A DNA stretch of 64,000 nucleotides, taken from positions 110,729,161-110,793,160 of the forward strand of contig NC_045441.1 of the NCBI RefSeq assembly GCF_002776525.5, read 5' to 3'. Origin of the DNA: Piliocolobus tephrosceles. Its lineage: Eukaryota; Chordata; Mammalia; Primates; Cercopithecidae. This document shows, piece after piece, positions 37,415-49,925 of the stretch; the stretch's first letter is position 1; every line of letters starts with the position of its first letter. A program made the position numbers and the translations under genes. The notes beneath the pieces are model-generated. The model did not search any database. It was not told the origin of the DNA and saw nothing but the letters and a program-made list of their open reading frames with translations.

Positions 37415-37560
37415 CTAATTCAAAGAGTACAGGTTTGGGGTCAGACATATTTGAGATCAATTCCATGTTCTGTCTATTACTAACTTCTTTTTATAAGACT
37501 AGGGTATAGATCAAATGAGATTAAATGTACACAATCTACAAAAGATTACATTCCTTCACC
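37415..37560 (+). repeat. MIR fragment
   Basis: AGAGTACAGGTTTGGGGTCAG and TTGAGATCAATTCCATGTTC resemble the forward 5' part of MIR. Confidence 0.5.
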
Positions 37561-39804
37561 CTGTTTTATGACTATACATAGAATAGGGTATTCATTAGGT
37601 TACCATTTAGAGTACTATTGACGAATATTAGTTTTTGGAAATGAATCTAATTCATTATATATTGAAATGCCAGGTTCATGCCATCCAAATGATCTCTTGT
37701 AGAAAAAAATAGTTAAATTTAATTATTGGTAGGAAGTCATTTAGATAAGTGAAATTATAAATGGTACAGGTTACTTTGATTTGTTTAAAAAATTAAAGAA
37801 AAATGATTGTGCAAGTTCAGGTCCTTCCCAGAAAAAGAAAAAAAAAAAAAAAAAAAGCACACACACACGCTGTGGGGGCAATGGGAGACTGTCTGCACTT
37901 ACACATAGCTACTAAGTAGAAAGCTGTAAATAAATACACTGACAATGGAGATGAAAAAAAGGAGATGAACTGAGAGAGTTAGACACTGAATAAATGGATT
38001 CTGTGAGGTGGACATTTCGTTTACAATAATTATCAAAGGAAAAGAAGAGAGAGAGGAGTGGAGAAAGAGCGGCAAGTGAGAAAGAGGAAGGAAGGAGTGG
38101 TAGAGACAGAGTTGTGACAGGACAAACCAATTAGGTATGAGCTTAAGCCAAGGAAGTGAAAGAAAAAGGTAAGAATAATAAAGTCTATGACAATACATAT
38201 CAGAAACTTTTTTCATAGACATTTATAATTAAAGTCATGTATATTATTTTACAATTATTTATTTATAAACACTTATTGTAATAAATATTAATAGCTTAAT
38301 TTTATAACTATAAATTATCATATGCTTGTTACTACTACCTGACAGCTGTAGATTACTGGACAGAGCTAGAAGAGGGAGAGGTGCAAAAATAGATAAATTA
38401 TTAAAATAAAATCTGATACTTCTCTCTATATATGGTTTGAAATATATATTTAAGGATACATGGGCATGGGCTAAAAAATGAGAAATTATGGTCTACAATT
38501 CCCTGTATAAGCTTACAATTAAAAAATATCAGAGAACACACTGTGTTCTTCTTTTTTATTTATAGTTCTTCAACATAACTTAATTGAACTTACACATCAT
38601 AAACATCAATAGGGAATATAAATGTATGCCATACATTTAGAAATTCAAAAATACTATTGCTAGGCATATTATGCAGATTACTTTATTGTAATATTGCATT
38701 TTAATGTCTTTTATGTGCTGTACATTATTCCAGGTACTCCAGGAAATTTACAAATATGACTCCTGATCTCAAACAGCTTAAAATTATGCAGGAAATATAA
38801 AATGGGTATAAAATAACTATGAAACAAAAATTCCTGAGGTTGGGGAGCTCTAGAATGTGGTTATCAAGAGCTATTGCTTCTGAAATTATTTTTAGCAGAG
38901 CTTGCATTCTGGGATTTGGATGAAGAATTTTTACCATACTCTTAATGAATATATTTAGGAAGTATAGAGAAATTCCTTTGTAATATTGGTCTGGGGAAGA
39001 TAATTTAAATTCACCTTACAGGATAAGCAATATTTCTAAGATTTTGTTCATTCGAAGTATAGAACCAGTAATGAAGATAGAGAAAAAGTTATCTCTCTTT
39101 ATATACATAGAGTTCTCTTTCTCTATATATAATTACTAATATATATTAGCTTTATATATATTACATGTATAACATGTTTATATATAATATATGAACATAT
39201 TTATATTATATATACATTTAGGTTATATATATATATAAAAGTTTTAGAACTGAGAGGTACCAGGGAGATTTCATGATTACTGCAGTAATTAATTCAAGAA
39301 AACAACATTTTATTAGGTATAGCTGATATAAAAGGCTACAATTAATTTGATTTAAATTCACAGTAAGACTGCTTACCCTCGACTTATTTTCCTAAGTAGA
39401 GAAGCCAATTAGAAACACTCTCTAAATAGATGCTGAATCTAATTAGTGTAACATAGTCCATATGCATAGTATATTTGCATTGTACATTGTGTTGCAAAAT
39501 ATGTATTGTAATTTCTAGAAGAACAGACTTGCCAGAGTAGGTATTGCTTATGTCAATTTCATGAAGATAAAGAAGCCAATCAACTCACCTATGGTCCTGA
39601 GGCCATGGTTAACTGACATCTGCCTTCAAACACTGGATGAGGAAAACAAGTATTATCACTTCAACTAGAAGAAACTCTAGGCCTAATCAATCTTCTCAGA
39701 AATAAATTTCAACTGGAGTGAAAACATAACTAAATCTGACTTCTTCAAGTGGATCTTATTGGATCCCACATTTTGATACTATTGCTGTACAAATACCATG
39801 GGGA

Positions 39805-40010
39805 GAGGAAAGAGAATGGGTTTGGGAGCCAGGCAGGCTTGGAGTTAAATTATGGTTTAACCATTTTTTTAACTGTAGAATCTTGGGCCAATTAATCTCT
39901 CTGAACAGCATGACAACCTTGTAGAGTGATTATAATTATGCAGAGAAGATATGCTTAGCACATAACATGGTGTCTAACCTGGAGTAAAACACTGAATAAA
40001 TTCTAGTTCC
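39805..40010 (+). repeat. MIR fragment
   Basis: GAGAATGGGTTTGGGAGCCA, GAATCTTGGGCCAATTAATC and the CATAACATGGTGTCTAAC end follow MIR order. Confidence 0.65.
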
Positions 40011-41033
40011 GTCTCTCCCCACTCTCTTATTTAAAAGATAATAAAAGAATCATAAAATTTTGCCAGCTTAAAGACTATTCTTCAGAATTCTCATCCATTA
40101 CTAAAAAGTATAAGGAATTCAATTAAACAATAGACAAATATATAACAACATTAAGAATATAATGTTCTAAGGCTTTGCTACAAAGTAACCCTTGGAACAT
40201 ACTTGAACAATATTCCAGAGTGAATATTCATTATACTCTTGTTAGGCAATTAATGCATTAAAATGTCTCACGTGGCACATCATCATATGCAAAGGAGGAT
40301 GTGATTTATGAAAATTTGATACCTAAAAGTGAATTACAGTTATCATAATCCTAACCTGACCCTATCAAACTAACAGAAAATGTCATCATGAACAGAATTG
40401 GTGTCACAATTGGATAATGACAAATTTAAATAGCGTGATGTTTCTGAGTTTATTCCAGTAGGGTCAGAGAGCATACTTATTTCGCTCTTTAATCCTTAAG
40501 TCCAAGGAGGGAATATTGGTAGACACCACTGAGTATAGCACAAAGCATCCATTGTAAGGTTTAGAGGCACTGTATCGTACAAAATAGCAGATGATAGAAA
40601 ACAGGTAAGAGATAACGACCCTTGCAAAAACTTTCAAGATACCAGGGGAGAGATGTGCAAGAGAGACCAAAGTACTTACTTATTCTCCCTATTCTTCTTC
40701 TCAGGAAGATGTTCATAAATTCATTTAGTCCTAGCCATTTTATCTATCCTTTGACTGAATCCTGCAAACGTGGGCATTTCTGTCTCTCTTGGAAAGAACA
40801 AATGAAAAAGTCCCATGTTAAGAATTCATATATTCTGAACGACTTGGAGGTTACTAACACTCAATGAATTAAGTTGAAGAGGAACCTCTGAGAAAGTGGA
40901 GACATGTGCCAGAGTGGGACCATCTGGAGATGCAACTCATATCAACATGTTCAAGCTTCCAGAGTGTGTCATCAGTTGTCCCTCCCACAGTGGGATAAAT
41001 GTTTGTTCATATCATGTAAGCAAAACTCTACCT

Positions 41034-41329
41034 GTTTTTTTTTTTTTGAGAAGGAGTCTTGCTTTTGTCGCCCAAGCTGGAGTGCAATGGCGAGATCTCG
41101 GCTCACTGCAACCTCTGCCTCCCGGGTTCAAGTGATTCTCCTGCCTCAGCCTCCTGAGTAGCTGGGATTGCAGAAAGGCACTACCATGCCAGCTAATGTT
41201 TGTATTTTTAGTAGAGATGGGGTTTTATCATGTTGGCCAGGCTGGTCTCGAACTCCTGACCGAAGGTCATCTGCCTGCCTTGGCCTCCCAAACTGCTGGG
41301 ATTACAGGTGTGAACCATCACGCCCAGCC
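41034..41329 (-). mobile_element. AluS element, reverse
   Basis: Full-length reverse Alu starting at a T-run. AACTCTA occurs on both sides as a short target duplication. Confidence 0.92.
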
Positions 41330-42794
41330 CTGAACTCTATTTCTAATAAAGGGTTTGTGATTCTTGTTTTGAGTGATGATCTCTTGGGATTCTCTCTTTT
41401 AGGTGGCAGAGAAGTTGTCTGGACTACTTCTTATGGCATGATGGTTCAAAGAGTTAGCATGATATGATGTCACTTTTCTAACCCTTTCCATAATCATGCT
41501 TTATCGAGCATTATGACAAGACCTATGCCAAAGGACAAAAACAAACAAACAAACTTGAATGGCTATAATCCATTAAATTGGCATTTAATTTTTTAAACTA
41601 TTGAAAAAGCAATTTGCTGATTATTCTACTATGGTATATTGTAACAAAACTTAGCTGCCTGGAAAATTGAATATAATTAAAGATTTAAGTAAGGGAACAT
41701 AGATATCACCCTCAAAGTAGAAGCATATGTAATACATAAAGTAATTTTAAAAGTATATTTAGGTAAGAAAAATATGTTTTATTCCCCAATATTAGGTCAT
41801 AACCTAGTACCCCTGAAAGATACTTAATAATTACTTGTTGAATGAATAAGTGAATGAAATTAATTTGAAAAACCATTAAAACTAACTGTTCTGTATGGAT
41901 ACCTTGAAGATCAGAACTACACCTATTTCATGTTTGCATTTCTGGCATCTAGCAAAATGCCTGACTCATAGAAGTTTCACTAAACGTAGGCTAAACTCAT
42001 CGTCGCCTCATGCAGTTGTTCAGGTCATGCACTACACAAGTTACCACACCTAAGGAGACACAATTTTCACTCTAGTATTATACTTTTGTTTTCGTGACAC
42101 ATTTTTGTACATCTATTAAAACTTTGAGTAGAGTCCGGAGATGGTTTCTTTGTATATTTATTAAACAAATGCACATCTTCTGGCTAATGCCAATAAAGTA
42201 TCTTTGTTGTAACAAAATTAGTAAATCATGACGATTAACCAACAGATGAAATAAAAGTATTTTGTTCTAATGGGAGTCAACATATATCATTCCTTTCAAC
42301 TTATGAAAGGGAAAATATATTAGTAGACTGTTAATACAACATGTTACAACCATGTGTAAAATAACTTGTGATTTTCAGTAAAAAGTTGCTTTTAATTTCT
42401 ATAAGAATCCACAGGAGTAAACTGAAAATATAATTTGACATTAATGTACACTGTCTAAACCTGACATGTCTTTTTTTTCTTTTAAATCTGACATTTCTTA
42501 TTGTAGTTCATATTTTCTTCTGTTTGTTTACAGTCTTAGTTTAAATAGACCAGCATTTTTATTATGAATAAGTCATATTGTATTTAATGGTTATTTATCA
42601 GTAATAATTCACTTCTAAAAGCAGTAGATCCATTTTATAACAAATCTAATGTTATAGAGAAACAAATAATATGCTTATTTTTAAAGTATATATGTACTTA
42701 AAATAATTTACTTAAGTAAAAACAAATATTATTCTTATTTTTTACTTATATAATGGTACTATATGGGCTTTTTGAACATAGTGAACTTTAGAAC
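41330..42794. other. Gene-free AT-rich stretch
   Basis: No repeat family or exon recognised. It contains 41577-41602, the likely source of part of the palindrome at 42865. Confidence 0.5.
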
Positions 42795-43395
42795 CTAAAA
42801 GTTTCTTCTAAATGTATATATATACAATGGAATACTATCCAGGCATTAAAAAGCAGGAAACAACATTGGCATTTAATTTTTAGAACTATTTATAAATATA
42901 AATATAATTTATAAATTAAAATTATTCATAAGTATAATAAATAGTTTAAAAATTAGATGTCATTTGCAACAACCTAGAGGGCATATGCTAAGTGAGATAA
43001 GCTAGGCACAAAGGGACAAATATTGTATGACCTCACATATAAGTGGCATCTAAAAAATTGGAACTCACAGAAGTAGAGGGTGAATGGTGGTTATCACATG
43101 CTCCTGATGGTTGGGAGGTAGAGAGAAAAAGGGGAGATGTTGGTCAGCGTACAAAGCTTCAGTTGGACAGGAGGAATAAATTCTGGTGATCTTTTACACG
43201 GTATGATGACCATAGTTGATAATAATGTATTTTATACTTCAAAATGGATAAAAGAAGATTTTGAATATTCTCACCAGAAATAAATGATAATATTTGTGGT
43301 GGCAGATATGTTAATTACCCTGATTTGAGCATTCCACAACAAATACATGCATCAAAACATCACACTGTACCCCATAAATATGTGTAATTATAATT
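42795..43395 (+). mobile_element. L1MA-type 3' end with a palindromic insert
   Basis: Recognisable L1M phrases are ATGGAATACTATCCAGGC, TCATTTGCAACAACCTAGAG and CATCACACTGTACCCCATAAA. The element is interrupted at 42865-42960 by AT-rich sequence that is not L1. Confidence 0.82.
42865..42960. repeat. AT-rich imperfect palindrome inserted in an L1
   Basis: Left arm 42870-42892 and right arm 42938-42959 are inverted copies with about two differences (CATTTAATTTTTAGAACTA against TAGTTTAAAAATTAGATG). The inner part is also self-complementary. The left end matches 41577-41602 in 24 of 26 bases. Confidence 0.75.
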
Positions 43396-43554
43396 TGTCA
43401 ATTGAAAACTTAAAAAAACCTCAAAAAGCACAAAAGTTGTACCATCTTCCAAGCATACTCACTGACAGGAGAACAAGAGCATCAGAAATAATGGAAAAAA
43501 AGGCATGAGGTAGAAAAAAATGAAAAAAATATTTATTATTTAATGGATATTCAT

Positions 43555-44435
43555 ATTTTATATTTCTACTCATTCTGGTTCTGGTATATTTTAGATTTTA
43601 AAGAATTTATCCACTTTATCTAAGTTGTTAAAAGAGTTGGTATTAAGTTTTTCATAATACTACTTTATTATTTTTTAAATGTCTATGGAGATCTCCCCTT
43701 TCATTCCTGATAATGGTCATTTGTGTTCTCTCTGTCTCCGTCACTCTCTTACATGGGCTAGCTATGGTTTATCAGTTTAGTTACTCTTCTCAAAGAACCA
43801 TATTTGGTTTCATTTATTTTTCTCTACCTTTTGTACATTTTATGCTTCATTGATTTCTACTCTTATTCTTTTCTTTCTACTTTTTTAAAGTTTAAGTTGG
43901 AAGCTTAGGTCATTCATTGTAAGTCTTTCTTCATTTGTATATAAATATTCAAATGTACAAATTTCTCTCTAATCACTGAATTAGCTTCATCCCACATTTT
44001 CGTATGTTATGCTTTAACTACCAATCATTTAAAATGCTTTCTAACTCCCTTCATGGTTTCTTTTTTGATCCATGGCTTATTTAAAATGATCTTAAAATAC
44101 AATTTTTAAATATTTGTGGGTTTTCCAGAAATATATGTTTTACTGAATTCTAATTTCAATCTGTTGTGATCAGAGAACATTTACTGTTGCATTTCAGACC
44201 TCTAAAATGTATTCAAACTTGTTTTATGGTCCAATGGTCTACCTTAGTGAATGTTTCATGACTATATAAAAATAATGTATAATCTTCAGGCATTAGGTGT
44301 AATGTTCTATATATGTTAATAGGTTTAGCTGATTGGTAGTGTTGTTCAAATTTTCTGTGTACTTACTGATTTCCTTTTGTCTAGTTGTTTATTGGGAGAG
44401 GAGTGATTAAAATCTTCAACCACTATGAAAGTAAG
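43555..44435 (-). mobile_element. Ancient L1M ORF2 fragment, reverse
   Basis: Diverged L1 sequence in reverse orientation, recognised from stretches such as CCATGGCTTATTTAAAATG, TCTGTTGTGATCAGAGAACA and TGTCTAGTTGTTTATTGGGA. No open frame remains. Confidence 0.75.
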
Positions 44436-44949
44436 TTTGGCTTCAGATATTATTTCATAATTTGGCAAATCACTCCTTAAATAATCCAAAATTCTTGACT
44501 TTTAAGAGAAACTAATAAATTTACATAATGATTTTTAAAATGATTTTTCATTGTCAAAACTTTCATAATCTTACTTTCCTCTTTAGCAGGACTACCAAAA
44601 GAAAACCTGCTATCAGAAGTTTTAACCAGATTGCTGTATCTGAGAAAAAGAACATTTGGGTCTCTTATTTTTCCTGAGAAATTACTTGGTGATTGCTAAG
44701 TAAAAAAAAAGTGTGATAAATAACACTACTATTTTAATACTGATATTAACATAAAGTAGCAACCGTATTACATAACACTCATTTCTGACAGAAGAGACAG
44801 CAGCTCATAACCATATTAATAATTATATAAAATTAGTATATATCTATCCACTTCAAATTTCTGAGCTATGTGAGTTTTATATTAGTATGCAATTGAAAAA
44901 TTATGGCTGAGTAGTACTAAAGTGAAGTTGGTATAACTCTTTAAGTGGA

Positions 44950-45150
44950 GATGGCATGATGTGATGGAAAGAGTCCTGAAGTCAAAAGAGTTTAGTAATT
45001 CTTGCCCTGGCTCTTACACGTAGTTATATTTTCTTGGTTAAGTACTTTCTCCTAGGCTCAGTGTCTTCTATCAGGTGTAGATCTTATCTGTACTTCTTAA
45101 CTTAAAATAGTTGTTGCAAGGATTTAACAAGATCGCATATACTACTATTT
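44950..45150 (+). repeat. MIR fragment
   Basis: GTGATGGAAAGAGTCCTGAAG, CTTGCCCTGGCTCTTACAC and TTGCAAGGATTTAACAAGAT follow MIR order. Confidence 0.6.
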
Positions 45151-45329
45151 TGTGAGGTAGTGAAGTAACAGAAGAATTTGCTCTTGAGCTTTACTACTGA
45201 AACTATTCTAGAACCCCAAATAAAACCCACTGTCTATTTTAACATAAGTTTTATGATTTCAAAGTTCTGCAGTTTTCACAAAATGTTGTAAATCCTGACA
45301 TTGATTATTAGGTAGTCTATTGTTTGTGG

Positions 45330-46290
45330 TTTATAATTTCATGCACACAAGTTTCTATAGCAGCCTTATTCACAATTGCCAAAACTTGGAAGAAACCAAA
45401 TGTCCTTTGACACATGAGTGTATACTTAAGCTGTGGCACATCCAGATAATGGAATACTATCGAGTATTACAAAGAAATGAGTTCTCAAGCCATGAAAACA
45501 TGGCTTAGTGATACAGTTTGGATATTTGTCTCTGCCCAAATCTCATGTCGAATTGTAATCTCCAGTACTGGAGGTTGGACCTGGTGGGAGGTTTTTAGAT
45601 CATGGGGGTGGATTTCTCATGAATGGTTTAGCACCATCCTCTTGGTGCTGTACTGGTGAGTGAGTGAGTTCTCATGAGACCTGGTTGTTTAAAAGTGCGT
45701 GGCACCTCCCTTCTCTCTCTCTCTCGCTCCTGCTTTTGCCACGTGACATGCCTGCTCCCCCTTTGCCTTCTTCTGCCCTGACTGGAAGCTTCCTGAGGCC
45801 TCCCCAGAAGCAGATGCTGGTATGCTTCCGGTAAATTCTGCAGAACTGTGAGCCAATTAAACCCCTTTTCTTAAAAATAACCTAGTCTCAGGTATTTCTT
45901 TATAGCAGTGCAAGAACGACCTAATGCAAACATGGAGGAAACTTAAATGCATATTACTAAGTGAAAGAAGCCAGTCTGAAAGGTTACATAGTGTATGATT
46001 CCAACTACAGTATATGACATTCGGGAAAAGGCAAAGGCCTGGAGACAGTAAGATCAGTGGTTGCCAGTGGTTGAGGAGAGGGAGAGACGAAAGGGCAAAG
46101 TAGAGAGAATTTTTAGGGCTGTGAAACTATTCTATATGACACTAAAATAATGAGGGATACATCATTATACATTTGTCCAAACCCATAGAAAGTACAAGAC
46201 CAAGAGGAACCCTAATGTCAACTACAGACTTTCAGGTGATAATGATGTCTCAATGTAGGTTAATCAACTGTAACAAATGTACAACTCTGA
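45330..46290 (+). mobile_element. Ancient L1M 3' end split by a MaLR LTR
   Basis: L1M sequence occupies 45330-45508 (AATGGAATACTATCGAGTAT) and resumes at 45929-46290 (AACATGGAGGAAACTTAAAT, AAGAAGCCAGTCTGAAAGG). AACATGG occurs on both sides of the LTR. Confidence 0.8.
45509..45928 (+). mobile_element. MST/THE1-type LTR (ERVL-MaLR)
   Basis: Begins TGATACAGTTTGGAT, then CAAATCTCATGTCGAATTGT, GGACCTGGTGGGAGG, CTCATGAATGGTTTAGCACC and a late AATTAAA, ending CCTAATGCA. A solitary LTR with no internal genes. Confidence 0.9.
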
Positions 46291-46405
46291 TGGGATGAAA
46301 ATAGTGTAGGCTATGCATGCGTGAGACCAAGCAGCATATGGCAAATCTTTGTATCTTCTTTTCAATTTTGCTGTGGATTTAAAACTGCTTTAAAAATTGT
46401 CTATC

Positions 46406-46823
46406 GGCTGGGCGCGGTGGCTTACGCCCGTAATCCCTGCACTTTGGGAGGCCGAGGCGAGCAGATCACGAGGTCAGGAGATCCAGACCATCCTGGCCAA
46501 CATGGTGAAACCCCATCTCTATTTAATATACAAAAATTAGCTGGGGCCGGGCGCGGTGGCTCAAGCCTGTAATCCCAGCACTTTGGGAGGCCGAGACGGG
46601 CGGATCACGAGGTCAGGAGATCGAGACCATCCTGGCTAACACGGTGAAACACCGTCTCTACTAAAAAATACAAAAAAACTAGCCAGGCGAGGTGGCGGGC
46701 GCCTGTAGTCCCAGCTACTGGGAGGCTGAGGCAGGAGAATGGCGTAAACTCGGGAGGCAGAGCTTGCAGTGAGCTGAGATCCGGCCACTGCACTCCAGCC
46801 CGGGCGACAGAGCGAGACTCCGT

Positions 46824-46855
<32 letters not shown>

Positions 46856-47023
46856 GCTGGGTGTGGTGGTGCATACCTGTAATCCCAGCTACTCGGGAGG
46901 CTGAGGCACTAGAATCGCTTGAACCCAGGAGTCAGATGTTGCAGTGAGCCGAAACTGCGCCACTGCACTCCAGCCTGGTGACACAGCAAGACTTCATCTC
47001 AAAAAAAAAAAAAAAAAAAAAAA
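46406..47023 (+). mobile_element. AluS split by a younger AluY
   Basis: The outer forward Alu occupies 46406-46544 and 46861-47023. The inner element lies in its central A-rich linker. GTCTAT before the head and after the tail marks the outer target site. Confidence 0.92.
46545..46847 (+). mobile_element. AluY (AluYR-like) nested in an older Alu
   Basis: Young forward copy with GGCTCAAGCCTG, CCGAGACGGGCGG and GATCCGGCCACTG. It is flanked by the perfect 13-bp duplication AAAAATTAGCTGG (46532-46544 and 46848-46860). Confidence 0.95.
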
Positions 47024-47399
47024 GTCTATTAAAAAAAGAAAAAAGTATGTTAACTTCGTCAAAAATATTTTAAATTCAGAATTGAATATGTTATGGGAGT
47101 ATTTTTCTCTTATTACATACTTTTCTATAATATACTAATATTTGATCGTCAGAAGTGTGTCTACTAAAATGGAAATGATGGTGTATCGACTTTATTTCTA
47201 TTGCTATTTATATTTAATGAAACCACTTTAAAGTTGTCAATCGAGTGGTCTATAATGGTGAGTTGTAAAAAGACAAGGATCCAGCTAAAGGTGTGTTGTC
47301 CCCCGACCCCCCTGTTCCCCACCCCCCATTCTTTGCACTGTTTTTAAAGATTTGATTTATGAAAGACTGATAGGCACACTTGGCCTGGAGTCTGTGTGC

Positions 47400-48245
47400 A
47401 GTTACTGTTTTAGGTGCTTCCGTGTCCCTGGCTGAAGGAGCCTTAGAAGGACAGAACAGGCCTCTCAGAACTTGAAGACTTGACCAGCTCCGCAGCGGTG
47501 GACTCGAGGTCAGAATGCGTCTCTCCCAGAATCTGTCCTGGGCTCAGACCCACGGGGCCTGTGTGCCTCCTGTCGCGCCGTCCTGTTACCTGTCCTTTTT
47601 GACTCCTAGGTTGAGACCATAGATCCCCAGCAAAACACTGTGCTGCATTTTCGCCACGCTGCCCAAGCGGCACGCCGGTGGATTTTCTCGAGCTCTGTCA
47701 TGGCGCACGGTTCCCATCCCTCCTCTCTAGCCAGCGCCCTGAGGCCTCTCCTCTAGTCCTGGAGGAGCCGGGGGCCACTGTCCCTTTCTTCTGCGGGAGA
47801 ATACACCGTTTCATGTCTCTGGGGAGAGGGCTGAGAATAGCCCGGACAAGTCCAGACGCGCAGTTCTCCTCTCTGCTTTTCGCAGGAACCCCTACACTAG
47901 CGCTGGGTCACAGAAGCAGGTCTTGCTGCGGCCCCTAGCACCAAAGCCCTGCTGCTTACAAACCGTAGCTTCTGAGGCGGGAAAGGACATCACAGCCAAC
48001 TCCGCAGGTCTGCCCATGCGCGCGCCCTTTTGGTCGGCGCAGACCCAGCGCGCACGCGCAGACCAAGCACGCCGGCTCTAGGCTCTAAACTGGGTGGCGG
48101 TGGTGTTCATTGCTAGGTCTGGAGGTAGAGTATCTGGGGACGCGTTCAAAGGGAGGCTGATGTCTGTGGACAAGAAGGCTTGCACAGGACATGGACCGTG
48201 CCGACCGGGGCTCCAGGACCCTGAAAGTCTCGTCGCAGTAAGCTT
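47400..48245 (+). promoter_or_regulatory. Orphan CpG/GC-rich island between LSM8 and ANKRD7
   Basis: GC content and CpG frequency rise abruptly over about 850 bases in an otherwise AT-rich region, with several CGCG clusters at 48015-48075. No repeat is recognised inside it. A perfect NRF1-type site lies at 48049-48060. Downstream, a good splice-donor-like CA/GTAAGC occurs at 48238. The open frames in it resemble no protein I know. It looks like an upstream promoter for ANKRD7 or a non-coding RNA; strand and transcript are inferred. Confidence 0.6.
48049..48060 (+). promoter_or_regulatory. NRF1-type palindrome in the orphan CpG island
   Basis: CGCGCACGCGCA matches YGCGCAYGCGCR throughout and is almost the same as the LSM8 promoter site. 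A related CATGCGCGCGCC lies 35 bases upstream. Confidence 0.6.
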
Positions 48246-48832
48246 CCCCTGGCATCTCGCACTTAACTGTGTGTTTTTTTTTTAAAGAGTCTTCTTCTCT
48301 CACTTTCATACCAGCCACCTCAGTCCCGGAGCATATTCTTTTCCCACTTCCCTCTGGGCTCTTCCGCATATGTTTCTAGAAGGTAAAGGAGATTATTAAT
48401 GATTGAGAGCCCATTCAGCAACCCATGTCGCGGCTGTGGTTTCAGAGTGTGGCAGCACATCTTCAAGGGAAACTTATAAGAAAGAAGAGAAGTACCCAGT
48501 CTAGATGTAAAGAAAAAAGGGTATTCTGCAGAATCACTCCTCCTCTCCTCTTCTGGCTCTGTCTCATTGCATAAAACCTTACCTTTAAATTTTAACCCTA
48601 ATATCAAATGAGTGTCATGAATTCAGTCACAGAGATACACATACAAGATTTGAAGAATTCAAATTTGTAGCCAACGAATGCAATTCATATCAAAGATACA
48701 TGGTTCCGACGATGCTGAAGTAACATACACATAGGGTAAAGGAGAAAAGGTTCTCCTTTATGAGGTCAATCCTGGGAAGTGACCAGTACATCATCTTTAT
48801 ATTACATCGAGGGAAGTGGAGCTATGGTTAAT

Positions 48833-49236
48833 GTCTTAGTCTGTTTGTGCTGCTATGACAAAATTTCTTGAGACTGGATAATTTATAAACAATAGAAATT
48901 TATTTCTTACAGTTGTGGAGGGTGGGAATTCCAAGATCAACGTGCCAGCAGTTTTGGTGTCTGCCGAGAGCCCAGTGTCTGCTTCCAAGATGATGTCTTA
49001 AACACTGTGTCCTCTAGAGGGGATAAATACTGTGGCCTCGCATGACAGGCAGAAGGAAAGAGTTAAAAGGGCCAAGGTAGTTATCTCCAGACCTTTTATG
49101 AGGCAGTAATCTCATCCATGAAGTCAGAGCCTTCATAGCCTAATCACCTCCAAAAGGCCCCCTCCTCTTAATACTGCTGGATTGGGAAGTGAGTTTCAAC
49201 ATAAATTTTGGAGGGGATGCATTCAAACCTTAGCAG
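48833..49236 (-). mobile_element. MLT1-type LTR (ERVL-MaLR), reverse
   Basis: Reverse-orientation LTR recognised from CTTAGTCTGTTTGTGCTGCT, ACTGGATAATTTATAAACAA, CCTAATCACCTCCAAAAGGC and CATTCAAACCTTAGCA. Confidence 0.85.
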
Positions 49237-49474
49237 TTAAGAAGTTTGAAAATTATGATGCTTCTAAATGACTAGGTAGGAGTTTGAATCTACTATATCA
49301 TTTTCATTCTATTACTAAGATTATCAATGGAAATAGTAAATATATTAAGGAGGCATACAATATGGAGAGTTTTTCTCTTATGTTTGTAGAGGACAGAAAA
49401 ATAATTTAAAAGCTTTAATAATAACTCTTATTAAATGTACACATTTTCTGAAGATTTAAAACTTAAAAATCAGG

Positions 49475-49925
49475 AGGCAAAGATATAATATTAGAATATG
49501 TGTCAGAGAGTGAATGTACAAATAGACAATGGCCAGACCATGTATGAAAGTAGAACTCTGACCCACAACCTCTGCAGCAATCAGCCCAGAATGGTCAGTG
49601 ACTGCCAATGTTTTGCCTCGCTCCGACCAGAACCAACCAGAGAAAACCAAATAGATCCTCACACCAATCACATAAGTTATCCCATTTCTAGTTCGCCAAC
49701 TTCCAGCTTCCCCATGCCAGCAACCCCCCAATCAGAGCACACTGGAAGTCTTTTCTTTTTTTCACCATTAAAGTTTTTTCATTTTCCTTTTTGCCTTTGA
49801 GTCTCTGTCAGATGCAAGTAATGGTGGCTGACTCCCTTGCCATGCAAACTCTGAATAAATAGGTTCTGATTATTCTCATTTGGGTTATCTTTATGTGCAC
49901 AGTTTCCCTAGACCACCAGTGAGAT
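49475..49925 (+). mobile_element. ERV1-like LTR (family unresolved)
   Basis: LTR-like sequence with CCAATCAGAGCACACTGGAAG, a pyrimidine-rich stretch, TTTGAGTCTCTGTCAGATGC, AATAAA at about 49855 and a T/G-rich end. Similar to class I endogenous retrovirus LTRs by pattern. No retroviral gene is seen. Confidence 0.5.

Larger units (their letters stand above)
37245..41033. other. Gene-free AT-rich stretch
   Basis: MIR fragments at 37415 and 39805, an A-run at 37835-37857, and TA-rich low-complexity sequence at 39095-39240. Nothing else recognised. Confidence 0.5.

Noticed and set aside
37899..38222. Serine/leucine-rich minus-strand frames
   Set aside because: Translation of purine-rich low-complexity DNA; no exon signals.
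46605..46874. 89-codon minus-strand open frame
   Set aside because: Alu-derived frame.
47678..47938. 86-codon frame in the orphan CpG island as a coding gene
   Set aside because: No recognisable domain; GC-rich DNA yields long chance frames. Kept only as part of the island.
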